DNA from: Clostridiales bacterium
Lineage (GTDB): Bacteria; Bacillota; Clostridia; DUOD01
NCBI GenBank assembly: GCA_012838995.1
Contig: DUOD01000024.1
Coordinates: forward strand, 1-64,000
Length of the DNA: 64,000 nt
Direction of reading: 5' to 3'
The translations under genes and the position numbers were made by a program. Below, in pieces: positions 53,755-62,102 of this stretch (positions within the stretch are counted from its first letter, which is position 1; each line of letters opens with the position of its first letter). Below the pieces are notes generated by a model that saw only the letters and a list, made by a program, of their open reading frames with translations, was not told where the DNA came from and did not search any database.

Positions 53755-54588
53755 ATGATCTATATTACAACCGCCATGCACTGCGAGGCAAAACCGTTTA
53801 TAGACCGCTGGAATTTAAAAAAGGATTCGGCTTCTTCAATATTCAGGGTGTATAAAAATTCGGACAGGATACTGCTTATCACCGGTGTGGGCGTGGTATC
53901 AGCCGCCGTTGGGGCAACTTATCTGCTCACCCGATACCCGCCGCGGTTTGGTGATATGTTCATGAATATCGGTATCTGCGGTGCAAAGGATAAGGATATA
54001 AAAAAGGGTCAGGCCGTGCTTTGCCATAAGATCATCCACCATGACACCGGCAGGTGTTACTACCCGGACATGCTGTTTAAACATCCATTTTTGGAAGGCG
54101 TGCTGGAAACCTTTTCCCGACCGGTGGACAAGGCTTTACGCCCATCCGTCGAGGGTGATGTGGTGGATATGGAAGGTGCGGGCGCCTACCAGGCGGCCGA
54201 GAGGTTTTTAAGTCACGGTGCCATCCATTGCATTAAGATTGTTTCAGATTACCTGGAAGGAAATAAGCTGGACAAGGGCCAAGTGACCGATTTGATAGAA
54301 GGCAATGTACCCGCCGTCAGCCGTTGGATTAGTGTAGTGGAGGATTTACTGCCCTTGCCTGAACCGCTTTTTACTAAAGAAGAGGAAGAATATTTGGACA
54401 GGGTATGCCAAAACCTTAGGTTGACTGTAGCGCTGAAGCATCAGCTCAAGCATTTGGCGGGGCAATATACCGTACGCAGCCAGGACCTAGTGGAGGCACT
54501 AAAACCCTTTGGTGACATTAAGTGTACATCAAAAAATGAGGTGAAACGCTATTTTGAACAGCTCAAAGGACGGCTTATGGAATACTGA
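53755..54588 (+). CDS. nucleoside phosphorylase-like protein upstream of splB
   Basis: A 277-aa protein. Residues about 1-200 resemble the MTA/SAH nucleosidase/purine nucleoside phosphorylase fold: GVGVVSAAVGATYLL, NIGICGAKD and VVDMEGAGAYQAAE (the substrate Glu of the MEGAG-type motif near 150). The C-terminal 80 residues (KHQLKHLAGQYTVRSQDLVEAL) form a helical tail not typical of MTAN. GGAAGGG lies ten bases before ATG 53755. Its 3' end overlaps splB by 35 bases, so it belongs to the spore DNA repair operon. Confidence 0.8.
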   Translation: MIYITTAMHCEAKPFIDRWNLKKDSASSIFRVYKNSDRILLITGVGVVSAAVGATYLLTRYPPRFGDMFMNIGICGAKDKDIKKGQAVLCHKIIHHDTGRCYYPDMLFKHPFLEGVLETFSRPVDKALRPSVEGDVVDMEGAGAYQAAERFLSHGAIHCIKIVSDYLEGNKLDKGQVTDLIEGNVPAVSRWISVVEDLLPLPEPLFTKEEEEYLDRVCQNLRLTVALKHQLKHLAGQYTVRSQDLVEALKPFGDIKCTSKNEVKRYFEQLKGRLMEY

Positions 54589-55564
54589 TTTTTCCCATAT
54601 ATACGTGGAAAGGAAAGCAGCCGACCATCCCCGGGCCAAAAGGATTTTATCTCGGTTGAAAAATTCTCGGTTGATAGAAATTGGCCACTATAAGGATGTT
54701 TTTTGCCGCAGCCGCCAAAGTTTCAGGCTGCAAAAACACAGCCCAAAGCTCATCCTGGCTGTTAAGGAGGGCAATCTCCTGTACAAAGGGGCCAGGGTAT
54801 GCCAGGATTTCGGGAACCATCATTTTTATTATACCTCCTGTGTTATGAATTGCCCCTATGATTGTGAATACTGCTACCTTCAGGGAATGTACCCTTCTGC
54901 CAACATCGTTATTTTCGTCAACCTGGAGGATATATTCTTGGATGTGGAGAAACTGCTAAAAAGCCATCCGGTATACCTTTGTATTTCCTATGATACCGAT
55001 TTGCTGGCGCTGGAGGGCATAACGGGGTTTGTTTCTTCTTGGCTGGGGTTTGCTTCCCGGCATGACAGCCTGGTTATAGAACTTCGCACCAAAAGCGCAA
55101 ACTTTAATGCCATTAAGGATATACCTCCCTTGGATAATGTGATTTTGGCGTGGACGCTGTCGCCTGTCGAAGTTATCCATGACTATGAAGAGGGCACCCC
55201 TTCTTTACAAGCAAGACTCAAAAGTATAAAAAGGGCGGTCGATAGGGGATGGAAGGTGAGGCTATGCTTTGATCCCATAATTTTCACAAGGGATTGGAAG
55301 AGACAATACGGCGCATGTGTTAAGGAGGTTTTTGAGGAACTGTCTCCTGACAGTATCCATGATGTCAGCCTGGGGGTATTTCGGATATCCAAAGAATATC
55401 TAAAAAGGATTCACAAGGACAGGCCCAACTCTTTGGTATTTGCCTATCCCTTTGAAGAGAGGGAGGGCGTATGTACCTATTCTTCGGGCCACACAAAGGA
55501 GATGAGGGATTTTTTGTATTCGGAAATTAGCCGGTATATACCCGGGGATAAAATATATTTTTGA
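54554..55564 (+). CDS. splB: spore photoproduct lyase
   Basis: A 336-aa radical SAM enzyme that splits the 5-thyminyl-5,6-dihydrothymine lesion during spore germination. The cluster motif is MNCPYDCEYCYLQG (CxxxCxxC, near residues 98-105); ISYDTDLLALE and SLGVFRIS follow SplB patterns. The catalytic H-atom donor Cys is expected in the CFDPII segment and a C-terminal Cys (GVCTYSSG). TTG start inside the upstream gene, nine bases after GAGGTGA. A clear sign of a spore-former. Confidence 0.94.
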   Translation: MNSSKDGLWNTDFSHIYVERKAADHPRAKRILSRLKNSRLIEIGHYKDVFCRSRQSFRLQKHSPKLILAVKEGNLLYKGARVCQDFGNHHFYYTSCVMNCPYDCEYCYLQGMYPSANIVIFVNLEDIFLDVEKLLKSHPVYLCISYDTDLLALEGITGFVSSWLGFASRHDSLVIELRTKSANFNAIKDIPPLDNVILAWTLSPVEVIHDYEEGTPSLQARLKSIKRAVDRGWKVRLCFDPIIFTRDWKRQYGACVKEVFEELSPDSIHDVSLGVFRISKEYLKRIHKDRPNSLVFAYPFEEREGVCTYSSGHTKEMRDFLYSEISRYIPGDKIYF

Positions 55565-55577
55565 AAGGAAAGTGATT

Positions 55578-56273
55578 ATGAAAGCATCGGTTGTTACGGG
55601 CGCCACGTCGGGTATAGGCCTTGAGATTGCCAGGACCTTATTAAGGTTGGGGTACAGGGTATACGGCTTTGGCCGGGATTTTTCCAAGGCAGACATAAAC
55701 CATACCGAGTTTATAAAAACAGTGTGTGACCTGGAAGACATTGACGAGCTTACCAATACAATTAGTGGGATAAGAAAATGGGAGTCGTGTATTCATGTAT
55801 TGGTGAATAATGCCGGGGTGGGGTATTTCGGACCCCATGAGCAGTTAAATGCCCAAAAGATACGCACCATGGTGGCGGTGAACCTACAGGCGCCCCTTAT
55901 TCTAACCCAGCTTTTGCTCAGGGACATAAAAAAAAGCCGTGGCTATATTATTAATATTTCATCCATCACCGGCAAAAGGGTGTGCGCCCATGGTTGTGCT
56001 TACGGCGCTACCAAGGCGGCCTTGACCCATTTTTCCAACAGCCTTTTTGAGGAAACCAGGAAAGCCGGTGTTAAGGTGGTGGCTATACACCCGGATATGA
56101 CAAAGACATCCTTTTATGACCATTTGGACTTTAGGCAGGGCGATATACCCGAAAGCTATATAACGGCAAAATGCGTGGCCCAGGCGGTGGAGACCGTGCT
56201 CAGCCAGAGGGAGGGCACCGTGGTTACCGATATCACCCTTCGGCCCCAGAGGAACATGATAATAAGAAAGTAG
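55578..56273 (+). CDS. short-chain dehydrogenase/reductase
   Basis: A 231-aa classical SDR: cofactor motif TGATSGIGLEIA (near residue 8), VNNAGVGYFG (near 77), a Ser in INISSITG (near 129) and the catalytic YGATK (near 144). It likely reduces or oxidises a small carbonyl or alcohol using NAD(P). The start is 13 bases after splB, so it is the third gene of the nucleosidase-like/splB unit; a role in spore repair is not obvious. ATG 55578 fits the AAGGA SD better than GTG 55572. Confidence 0.92.
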   Translation: MKASVVTGATSGIGLEIARTLLRLGYRVYGFGRDFSKADINHTEFIKTVCDLEDIDELTNTISGIRKWESCIHVLVNNAGVGYFGPHEQLNAQKIRTMVAVNLQAPLILTQLLLRDIKKSRGYIINISSITGKRVCAHGCAYGATKAALTHFSNSLFEETRKAGVKVVAIHPDMTKTSFYDHLDFRQGDIPESYITAKCVAQAVETVLSQREGTVVTDITLRPQRNMIIRK

Positions 56274-56351
56274 TTAGGTAATCGGGGACAGTTTATCAAG
56301 GGTGGAGCTGCTGGGGACTGTATATTAATAAGGTGGGTATGGTGATATGTG

Positions 56352-57005
56352 CTATGGCATCTCGTTTTTTTGACAGTCGGCCTTTAAACAACAGACATCA
56401 CACAAGGGCCTTTTTTTACAGCATTCTTTGCAGTGCCTGACTATAAGGGCGTGGTACTCGTTGTACAACTGGACTTCCTTGGGGAGGTTGGCCTGAAAGA
56501 ACCTTTGAATATCATCATAGCTGTCAGGCAGTGAAAACCCCAGACGGTTAAACATCCTTTTTGTATAGGCGTCTATCACAAATATGGGGATATTAAGTGC
56601 ATATAATATAATGGAATCGGCCGTTTCCCTGCCGATGCCCTTTATGCCTAAAAGCTCTTTGCGGATATCATACGCATCCAACGCCTTCAATGTCTCAAGG
56701 GAAAAATCCTTCTTCTTAAACCATTTTAAAAAGTTTTTCAGCCTTTTTGTTTTTATATTAAAAAAACCGCTGGGTCTTATAAGCTGTGCTAGCTTTTTAT
56801 CTTCCATGTTGTAGAGCACCTGAGGCTTGAGATAGGGTTTTAGGTTAGTAATGGCCTTTTCAACATTATTCCATGAAGTGTTCTGAGTCAGGATAGCACC
56901 CACCATTACTTCAAAGGGGGTATCCCCCGGCCACCAGTGCTGGGGACCGTAGCGGTAGTACAGCTTCCGGTAAATCGTCATAAGCCGGGATGACTGTGTG
57001 TCCAT
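56352..57005 (-). CDS. HhH-GPD DNA glycosylase with Fe-S cluster (MagIII/EndoIII-like)
   Basis: A 217-aa base-excision enzyme: TPFEVMVGAILTQNTSW (near residue 30), the hairpin LLGIKGIGRETADSI (near 115) and catalytic Asp in VIDAYTKR (near 138). The usual EndoIII lysine position is occupied by Glu (GRETA), so it should be a monofunctional glycosylase, closer to the MagIII/COG2231 group. Unlike MagIII it ends with C-x6-C-x2-C-x5-C (within CCKKRPLCDVCCLKADC), an EndoIII-type [4Fe-4S] site. The SD GGAGGGGG supports the start at the ATG of MDTQSSR. Confidence 0.87.
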   Translation of the reverse strand: MDTQSSRLMTIYRKLYYRYGPQHWWPGDTPFEVMVGAILTQNTSWNNVEKAITNLKPYLKPQVLYNMEDKKLAQLIRPSGFFNIKTKRLKNFLKWFKKKDFSLETLKALDAYDIRKELLGIKGIGRETADSIILYALNIPIFVIDAYTKRMFNRLGFSLPDSYDDIQRFFQANLPKEVQLYNEYHALIVRHCKECCKKRPLCDVCCLKADCQKNEMP

Positions 57006-57139
57006 TACAAACATTCCCCCTCCATCAATTCCTTTACTAAGAATAATATACTTGCATTGCCGTGTCAATTATGAGAAAATTCGGATAAAGCAATACTTTG
57101 TTGATTAATAAATATCTATAATTATATGGAGGTGTAGTG

Positions 57140-57532
57140 TTGAAAACTTATAAGGTAAACCCTTGGGCTGTTACCGGGGCCTTCATATCATTGATAGTTT
57201 GGTTGGCTTTGGCTGCCGGTTTGGTTTTTGCATTGGCTTATAGGTATGAGTTTTGGTACATATTCTTGTCTTGTGTTATATTTTTATGTACCTGGACCAT
57301 ATATGGAAGTATTTATCCCAAGGAAGTAGTCATAGACGAAGGGACCTTAAGTTTAGTAATGCCCTTTGGAAACACCGTAGTAATGGAATATGGAGATGTC
57401 AATATGACAGAGAATAAGAATAATTATATTTTTGTGGTACAGGTTGATAACAAAACCCAAAGAAAAAAGTATATTCAAAAAAAGACTATACCAAAGGAAC
57501 TGGAACAAAAAATATTGATTTTTCAAAAATAA
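57140..57532 (+). CDS. small membrane protein of unknown function
   Basis: A 130-aa protein with two N-terminal membrane segments (VTGAFISLIVWLALAAGLVFAL and FWYIFLSCVIFLCTWTIYGS) and a cytosolic-side beta-rich tail (VIDEGTLSLVMPFGNTVVMEYGDV), reminiscent of bacterial PH-like domains. No family recognised. GGAGG stands seven bases before TTG 57140; a GTG three bases earlier is the alternative. It appears monocistronic. Confidence 0.7.
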   Translation: MKTYKVNPWAVTGAFISLIVWLALAAGLVFALAYRYEFWYIFLSCVIFLCTWTIYGSIYPKEVVIDEGTLSLVMPFGNTVVMEYGDVNMTENKNNYIFVVQVDNKTQRKKYIQKKTIPKELEQKILIFQK

Positions 57533-57630
57533 TTGTTGTGTTTTAGAATAATGTCGAAAATATATCTTTTTAAGGGAAGTTGTTTTAACTTTTTTTATAA
57601 GATTTATATTACTAAAACATTACACGAATA

Positions 57631-58218
57631 CTATCGGACGATGGCTGATATTATTATAGATAAAACGGACACAACAATTACGCTAAATATAAATAGTTTA
57701 AAATTTTTTCCAATACCGTGTTGTCCCCTGTTGTGTCCTTTTATATAATTTATCGCATTTATAATTAATGATGTTTCATTTGGATTTATATGGCTCCCCT
57801 GGGCCTTTGTTTCATCGACTATATGGGTTGTTTTATTCCAAGTTTGGTTAGGCGGCGGGGTGCTTTGCTCGGGCGTGTACAATTTATAAATAAGTCTTTG
57901 TTGCTTATTTAATACTTTTTCCTTGGATAAAAGCTTATCATGATTAGCCGTGTCAGTATTATGGTATATTTTGTCTGTTGTATATATCGAGGGTTTTCCT
58001 AGATTTTCCAAATGATTTTTATCTGTTCTTTTGATTTCGCCCATTAATGCCATGGTTTTTTTCTTCAACAATGTTTTTGGTATTTCATTTGCAGCGTCAG
58101 CCATAAGTTCATGCTGTGGATTTGACTTATCAACCTCATCGGAGGTGGTATTTGTTTTATTCAATTTATATGTACCGTATGAATTTTTCCTGATATTTCC
58201 GTAGCGTTCTATCTGCAT
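57631..58218 (-). CDS. hypothetical tail-anchored protein, Lys/Asn-rich
   Basis: A 195-aa hydrophilic, Lys/Asn/Thr-rich, low-complexity protein ending in one hydrophobic helix (LFIFSVIVVSVLSIIISAIVR). AAGGGG lies eight bases before the ATG. Composition is more AT-rich than neighbours, which could mean transfer or weak constraint. No domain recognised. The topology is that of a tail-anchored protein with a long cytosolic part. Confidence 0.5.
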   Translation of the reverse strand: MQIERYGNIRKNSYGTYKLNKTNTTSDEVDKSNPQHELMADAANEIPKTLLKKKTMALMGEIKRTDKNHLENLGKPSIYTTDKIYHNTDTANHDKLLSKEKVLNKQQRLIYKLYTPEQSTPPPNQTWNKTTHIVDETKAQGSHINPNETSLIINAINYIKGHNRGQHGIGKNFKLFIFSVIVVSVLSIIISAIVR

Positions 58219-58524
58219 TTAAAATACCCCTTTATTCAAAAATATAAAGGTGCTTGCACTGTCTATATATTTAAAGGACATTTATAAAATAAACCCTTAT
58301 TTTTCATGTTTTTCGTATTTTTTATCTTTATCCTTATTATACTGCATTTTCCAACATTTTACCATTATAAAAGGACAATTACCTGGAATGGGATTTAATT
58401 ACGGGGTAGAGTAAAACAGTCCAGCCTAGAAGAGAAGGTGGTTTATGGCATGTATATAGCCTGTATAGATTAACCTTGCATCGGTTATATTGGACTAGAA
58501 TAACGAATAGTTGTTAATAATTAT
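58219..58524. other. divergent AT-rich intergenic region
   Basis: About 300 bases between the leftward tail-anchored ORF and the rightward lipoprotein gene. No ORF; it ends at the 38-bp palindrome. Confidence 0.5.
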
Positions 58525-58562
58525 GTAATGATAATGTTAACCAAGGTTAACATTATCATTAC
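58525..58562. promoter_or_regulatory. 38-bp palindrome upstream of the lipoprotein gene
   Basis: GTAATGATAATGTTAACC-AA-GGTTAACATTATCATTAC: 18-bp arms with no mismatch around two bases. It lies about 70 bases before the start and overlaps the -35 region of a TACAAT -10 at 58573. No U-tract follows. It is probably an operator; TGATAAT/ATTATCA halves recall Fur-type sites but are spaced too far apart. Confidence 0.55.
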
Positions 58563-58629
58563 GAAAATACTGTACAATATAAAAGTAAAAATACAAAACA
58601 CGGTAATTGAACACGAAAGGAGACTTACC

Positions 58630-59493
58630 ATGAAAAAAAGGTGGATATATGCAGGGTTGGTAGTGATGCTGATAATCTCACTAGCTATGGCGGGTTGTAC
58701 CAAGGGGACAGAAAACTCCGTTGCAGACAACGGTGGGGTGCAGGATGTTCAGCAGGCTCCTAGGGATGATGACCGGCAGGGAACAATAACCCATGGCGGG
58801 GATAAAGAGATTGCTGAAAAGGCCTCGCCGGAGCTCCAAACACAAGATGAAGATAAAGTTTCATATGAAACCAATGAGACGGAGAAAAAGGAAAAACCAC
58901 AAAGCGGAGGAAAGAACAATGATGCTAAGCAGCCAATACAACCGCAAAACCACGCCCAAGAGCTGGCAAAGCTGCTGCCGGATACCGTAGGTTTTAAATG
59001 GATATACAACGGTTTTGCCGAATACGGCCATACCATGGTCCTTAATGAAATATATAACGACAACAATAAAAGGATATATAACATAACCGGTGAAGTGGCG
59101 GATATGTCCGACGGTGAATCCCAAGCGGATTTTAGCTTACAAATACAATATATAATAGATGGCGACACATTGTACCAAGTTAAGACCGAAAAGATGATGA
59201 TGGATTCCATATCCGACAATATACAATTGTTAAAGGCACCGCTAAAGAAAAATGTATTATGGATCCAAAAAGTTAAGGATAAAGAAGGCAGGGATGTTGA
59301 ACTGGAATGTGAAATTACGAATATAGAAGAAATAGATGGGTTAAAACAATACACGGTGGTATACAGGGATAAGAACAGTGAATACTACGAAAAACGTAGG
59401 ATTAAAGAAGGTGTTGGGGTAGTATTTTTTGAAAAGTTATATATAAACGGTGAAGACAGCTTCGAAATAGGTTACTCAATTTTTGAGCAATAG
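58630..59493 (+). CDS. predicted lipoprotein
   Basis: A 287-aa exported protein: signal MKKRWIYAGLVVMLIISLAM followed by lipobox MAGC (Cys near residue 23). A disordered Gln/Asp/Glu/Lys-rich stretch (about 25-105) and a beta-rich folded domain (about 110-287, with GFKWIYNGFAEYGHTMVL) follow. No family recognised; length and layout resemble many Clostridia substrate-binding or stress lipoproteins. AAAGGAG precedes the ATG. The track's N-terminal 34 residues run through the palindrome and are not real. Confidence 0.82.
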   Translation: MKKRWIYAGLVVMLIISLAMAGCTKGTENSVADNGGVQDVQQAPRDDDRQGTITHGGDKEIAEKASPELQTQDEDKVSYETNETEKKEKPQSGGKNNDAKQPIQPQNHAQELAKLLPDTVGFKWIYNGFAEYGHTMVLNEIYNDNNKRIYNITGEVADMSDGESQADFSLQIQYIIDGDTLYQVKTEKMMMDSISDNIQLLKAPLKKNVLWIQKVKDKEGRDVELECEITNIEEIDGLKQYTVVYRDKNSEYYEKRRIKEGVGVVFFEKLYINGEDSFEIGYSIFEQ

Positions 59494-59527
59494 TTATCGG
59501 GGTTGATATAAGCGTATGTAAGACATA

Positions 59528-59558
59528 AGGGAAGGCAGTACTGCTTTCCCTTTATCTT
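59528..59558 (+). terminator. terminator after the lipoprotein gene
   Basis: AAGGGAAGGCAG/CTGCTTTCCCTT (one G-U) followed by TATCTTT. Confidence 0.65.
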
Positions 59559-59577
59559 TGTGGATAGTTAAAAGGCT

Positions 59578-59608
59578 TAAAAAAAGGAGCCAACATAGCT
59601 CCTTTTTT
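59578..59608 (-). terminator. bidirectional terminator at the convergent junction
   Basis: AAAAAAGGAGC/GCTCCTTTTTT perfect 11-bp stem with a 7-base loop; U-tracts on both strands. It ends the zinc-ribbon operon from the right. Confidence 0.8.
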
Positions 59609-60272
59609 AATTCAAGCGTTGACCGCATTCGCCGCAGAAACGGGTACCGGCGGGGCTTTTGGCCCCACATCGGCTGCATTGTTGAAGGCTTAGGCTGGTC
59701 CCGCAGTTAATACAGAACTTGCCTTCACCGCTGGGTTTGCCGCATTGGGGGCATAATATTTGTCTGCTTTCTATTTCCCCGGTGAATACCTGGGTTCTTT
59801 GGGCCTTTTCCTTTATATCGGCTACCATTTTTTCAGCCCGGGCGGCTGCAACCTCTACGCTTTGTCTGGGAGCGCATTCCATACACAAGCCTTCCTGTTC
59901 GTTCAGGTCGCTTTGGCACACCCATCTCTTGCACTTTTCACATCGGTGGTAATGGCCCTTGGCTTCGTTCTGGGCTATTTCAAAGGCCCGTTCGTGTTCC
60001 CTATGCCATTCCGGGGACATGCCTTGGAAACGTTCGGTGAATATATCGGCACCCCTTTCGAAGCTGTAGCCCACGTTGTGTTGACCGAATAGGGAAGTGC
60101 CTACTGATATACCTCTGGCCAGGCCTCTTAACAGGCCCGACTTTTTGTAGGTTTTTGAAGGTATAAACTGGGTCTTGTAACCGTCTTGACAAATGTCACA
60201 ATAAAAGGTAAATTGAAATCCGGCTTCTGTACTATTGTCCTCGTAATTTCTGGTAAAGGGTCGTAATACCAA
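59607..60272 (-). CDS. zinc-ribbon protein, third gene of a PH-like/zinc-ribbon operon
   Basis: A 221-aa protein. An N-terminal FTFYCDICQDGYKT pair is followed by a Gly-rich segment (LLRGLARGISVGTSLFG), then RCEKCKRWVCQSDLNEQEGLCMEC (double CxxC) and a helix. Two C-terminal zinc-ribbons follow: LCPQCGKPSGEGKFCINCG and CSRCGAKSPAGTRFCGECG. About 14 cysteines in CxxC pairs suggest several structural zincs. Function unknown. GGAGG eight bases before TTG 60272 supports that start. Confidence 0.75.
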   Translation of the reverse strand: MVLRPFTRNYEDNSTEAGFQFTFYCDICQDGYKTQFIPSKTYKKSGLLRGLARGISVGTSLFGQHNVGYSFERGADIFTERFQGMSPEWHREHERAFEIAQNEAKGHYHRCEKCKRWVCQSDLNEQEGLCMECAPRQSVEVAAARAEKMVADIKEKAQRTQVFTGEIESRQILCPQCGKPSGEGKFCINCGTSLSLQQCSRCGAKSPAGTRFCGECGQRLN

Positions 60273-60295
60273 GTTTTTTTCCTCCTTCAATTGGA

Positions 60296-60619
60296 TTATA
60301 GCGGTTTTCCGCATTTTATACATTTACTGCCTATGGGCGGCTGTTCTAATCTGCATTTTGGGTTGGGACAGGCCACCAGCAGAGGACTGTCGCAGTATTG
60401 GCAGCAATCGTCAAAAAAGGTTTTATTGCCGCATTTGGGACAGTTAATAAAAAGCGGCAGTCCACAACAATTGCATTTTTGCCAATTTCCATCGATGGGG
60501 TTTCTGCACCTAGGGCATCTTACGGTTATAGGATCCCTTTTACCGCATACCGGGCATACATTGGAGTCGGGCGGAATGAAGTTATCGCACTTGCGGCAGG
60601 GCTGTTTATAGCCGGCCAT
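60296..60619 (-). CDS. multi-zinc-ribbon small protein
   Basis: A 107-aa protein made of repeated CxxC knuckles: CRKC, CPVCG, CPRC, CNCC, CPKCG, CQYC, CPNPKC, CIKCG, at least four zinc sites in tandem. Double zinc-ribbon proteins of this kind often bind partner proteins or nucleic acid. AAAGGAGGTGAAAGC leads to ATG 60619, four bases after the stop of the 454-aa gene. Function unknown. Confidence 0.78.
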   Translation of the reverse strand: MAGYKQPCRKCDNFIPPDSNVCPVCGKRDPITVRCPRCRNPIDGNWQKCNCCGLPLFINCPKCGNKTFFDDCCQYCDSPLLVACPNPKCRLEQPPIGSKCIKCGKPL

Positions 60620-60623
60620 GCTT

Positions 60624-61988
60624 TCACCTCCTTTTGCTCCATCGTTTATCTTCCGACCGTTCACTGACGTTAAACGTGAGCAGGTTCATAACGTCCTGCT
60701 TCCACTGTTTTGGAGAAGCATGTATTACCCTGCCGATAAACAAATTGCGCAGAGTCTTTAGAGAATGGAGATTATCTACGGCAAACCTGTATTTTAGATA
60801 CCGTGGGTTTTTAAGCTGATTTTCCGAGAGATAAATGGGTTCTCTGCGGAAATTTACCATTAGCATTGAAAAATTGAGCATATTTATTATTTCATCTGTC
60901 TTTTGGTCAAGTTGTTGGATAGAATGAAAGGTTTTATATTCTTCTCTGCCGGCTATCCTGAAGAAATAGGTAGCACCGTTCCTGTTCTTTGTCGTGAAGG
61001 CCGTCATTGCCACGGCATTTCCGGGTTTGGTGGGATCCATGTCATATATAGGTACTAAAAACCAAATATATTCATCGGTCAGATCGCCCATCAACCCCCT
61101 TTTAAAACCGATACAAATCCTGTCCTGCCGACCCAGGGATTTTAAGAAATGGTATTCTTCTTTAATGCTGTGGTTATTAATCTTATCTTCCAGCCTGAGC
61201 CACAGTTTGGGGTCGATGGCTTGTATGTCCATTTTTTTAACGGCCTTGCCGTCCTTCATTATCCGGGTAATTTTTCTGGCATTTAAAGGACTTGTTTTAT
61301 CGAGGAGATCTTTAATGGATTGCTGGAGCTTAAGAGAAAGGTTGCTCATAGCCTGATAAAGGGTTTGCCCAAACAAGTCAAACTGATTTCCCATTTTGGA
61401 CAATATAAACCTTTCGCCGGTATCCGTTGTTAGTGTAATGGCATAATCCTGTTTGGTAATGCCGGAAATAACACCATAGGGCAGTCTAAAGGGATATTGA
61501 TGCTCAGGTATTATTACAAGGCCGGTTTCATATAGCCTGGCCTCACAGCCTAAGGCGGTGGACAAACCGGTGTGGGGATCTATAGATGTGAGCTGGGCCT
61601 TTACGGCCACCCCGGAGTAGGTTTCTTCCATGAGCAAATCCTTAATCAGCACTTGGTTGCGTAGCCTTGTAATATCCCTGATAAAATCCTGGTATTTGTA
61701 ACCCAAATTAAAAAGTGTAAGGGTTTCACCTGATGACAATGCCAGCTTTAGTCTGTAATCGTCGGGAGTTATGGATACAATATCCCTATAGGGGATGGGG
61801 AAGGGAATACCCGGCTCGGGTACCACCATAAGTTTTTCTTCATCCAGCCTGGCCAGGGCATGGCCTTCGGCCGGCGGGGTGTTGTCGTCATCGGTTAGTA
61901 AATAATCCAGGGGGTATTCAAGGGTGACCTTTGAAATATCCTCCGGGTTATTTTTTCCATTGTTTTGGTCATTGGATTCCCTGGTCAT
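60624..61988 (-). CDS. 454-aa protein with tandem PH-like repeats, first gene of the operon
   Basis: I do not recognise a family. Two internal repeats are visible: residues about 45-110 (ALARLDEEKLMVVPEPGIPF-PIPYRDIVSITPDDYRLKL) and about 135-200 (CEARLYETGLVIIPEHQYPF-RLPYGVISGITKQDYAITL). Each is a beta-rich module of roughly 65 aa, like bacterial PH/GRAM-type domains. A central Lys-rich, helical part and an alpha/beta C-terminal region (FLVPIYDMDPTKPGNAVAM) follow. No signal or membrane segment. GGAGG supports ATG 61988. Coupled to two zinc-ribbon genes. Confidence 0.75.
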   Translation of the reverse strand: MTRESNDQNNGKNNPEDISKVTLEYPLDYLLTDDDNTPPAEGHALARLDEEKLMVVPEPGIPFPIPYRDIVSITPDDYRLKLALSSGETLTLFNLGYKYQDFIRDITRLRNQVLIKDLLMEETYSGVAVKAQLTSIDPHTGLSTALGCEARLYETGLVIIPEHQYPFRLPYGVISGITKQDYAITLTTDTGERFILSKMGNQFDLFGQTLYQAMSNLSLKLQQSIKDLLDKTSPLNARKITRIMKDGKAVKKMDIQAIDPKLWLRLEDKINNHSIKEEYHFLKSLGRQDRICIGFKRGLMGDLTDEYIWFLVPIYDMDPTKPGNAVAMTAFTTKNRNGATYFFRIAGREEYKTFHSIQQLDQKTDEIINMLNFSMLMVNFRREPIYLSENQLKNPRYLKYRFAVDNLHSLKTLRNLFIGRVIHASPKQWKQDVMNLLTFNVSERSEDKRWSKRR

Positions 61989-62102
61989 ATAATTGCCTCC
62001 GTTCCGGCGAGGATAAATTATGGCTATATTATACCAGGTAATAGCAAAAATTGACAATAGCAGGATAAAAATAAAATAAATTTGCTTAAGTTGGTGTGCC
62101 GC

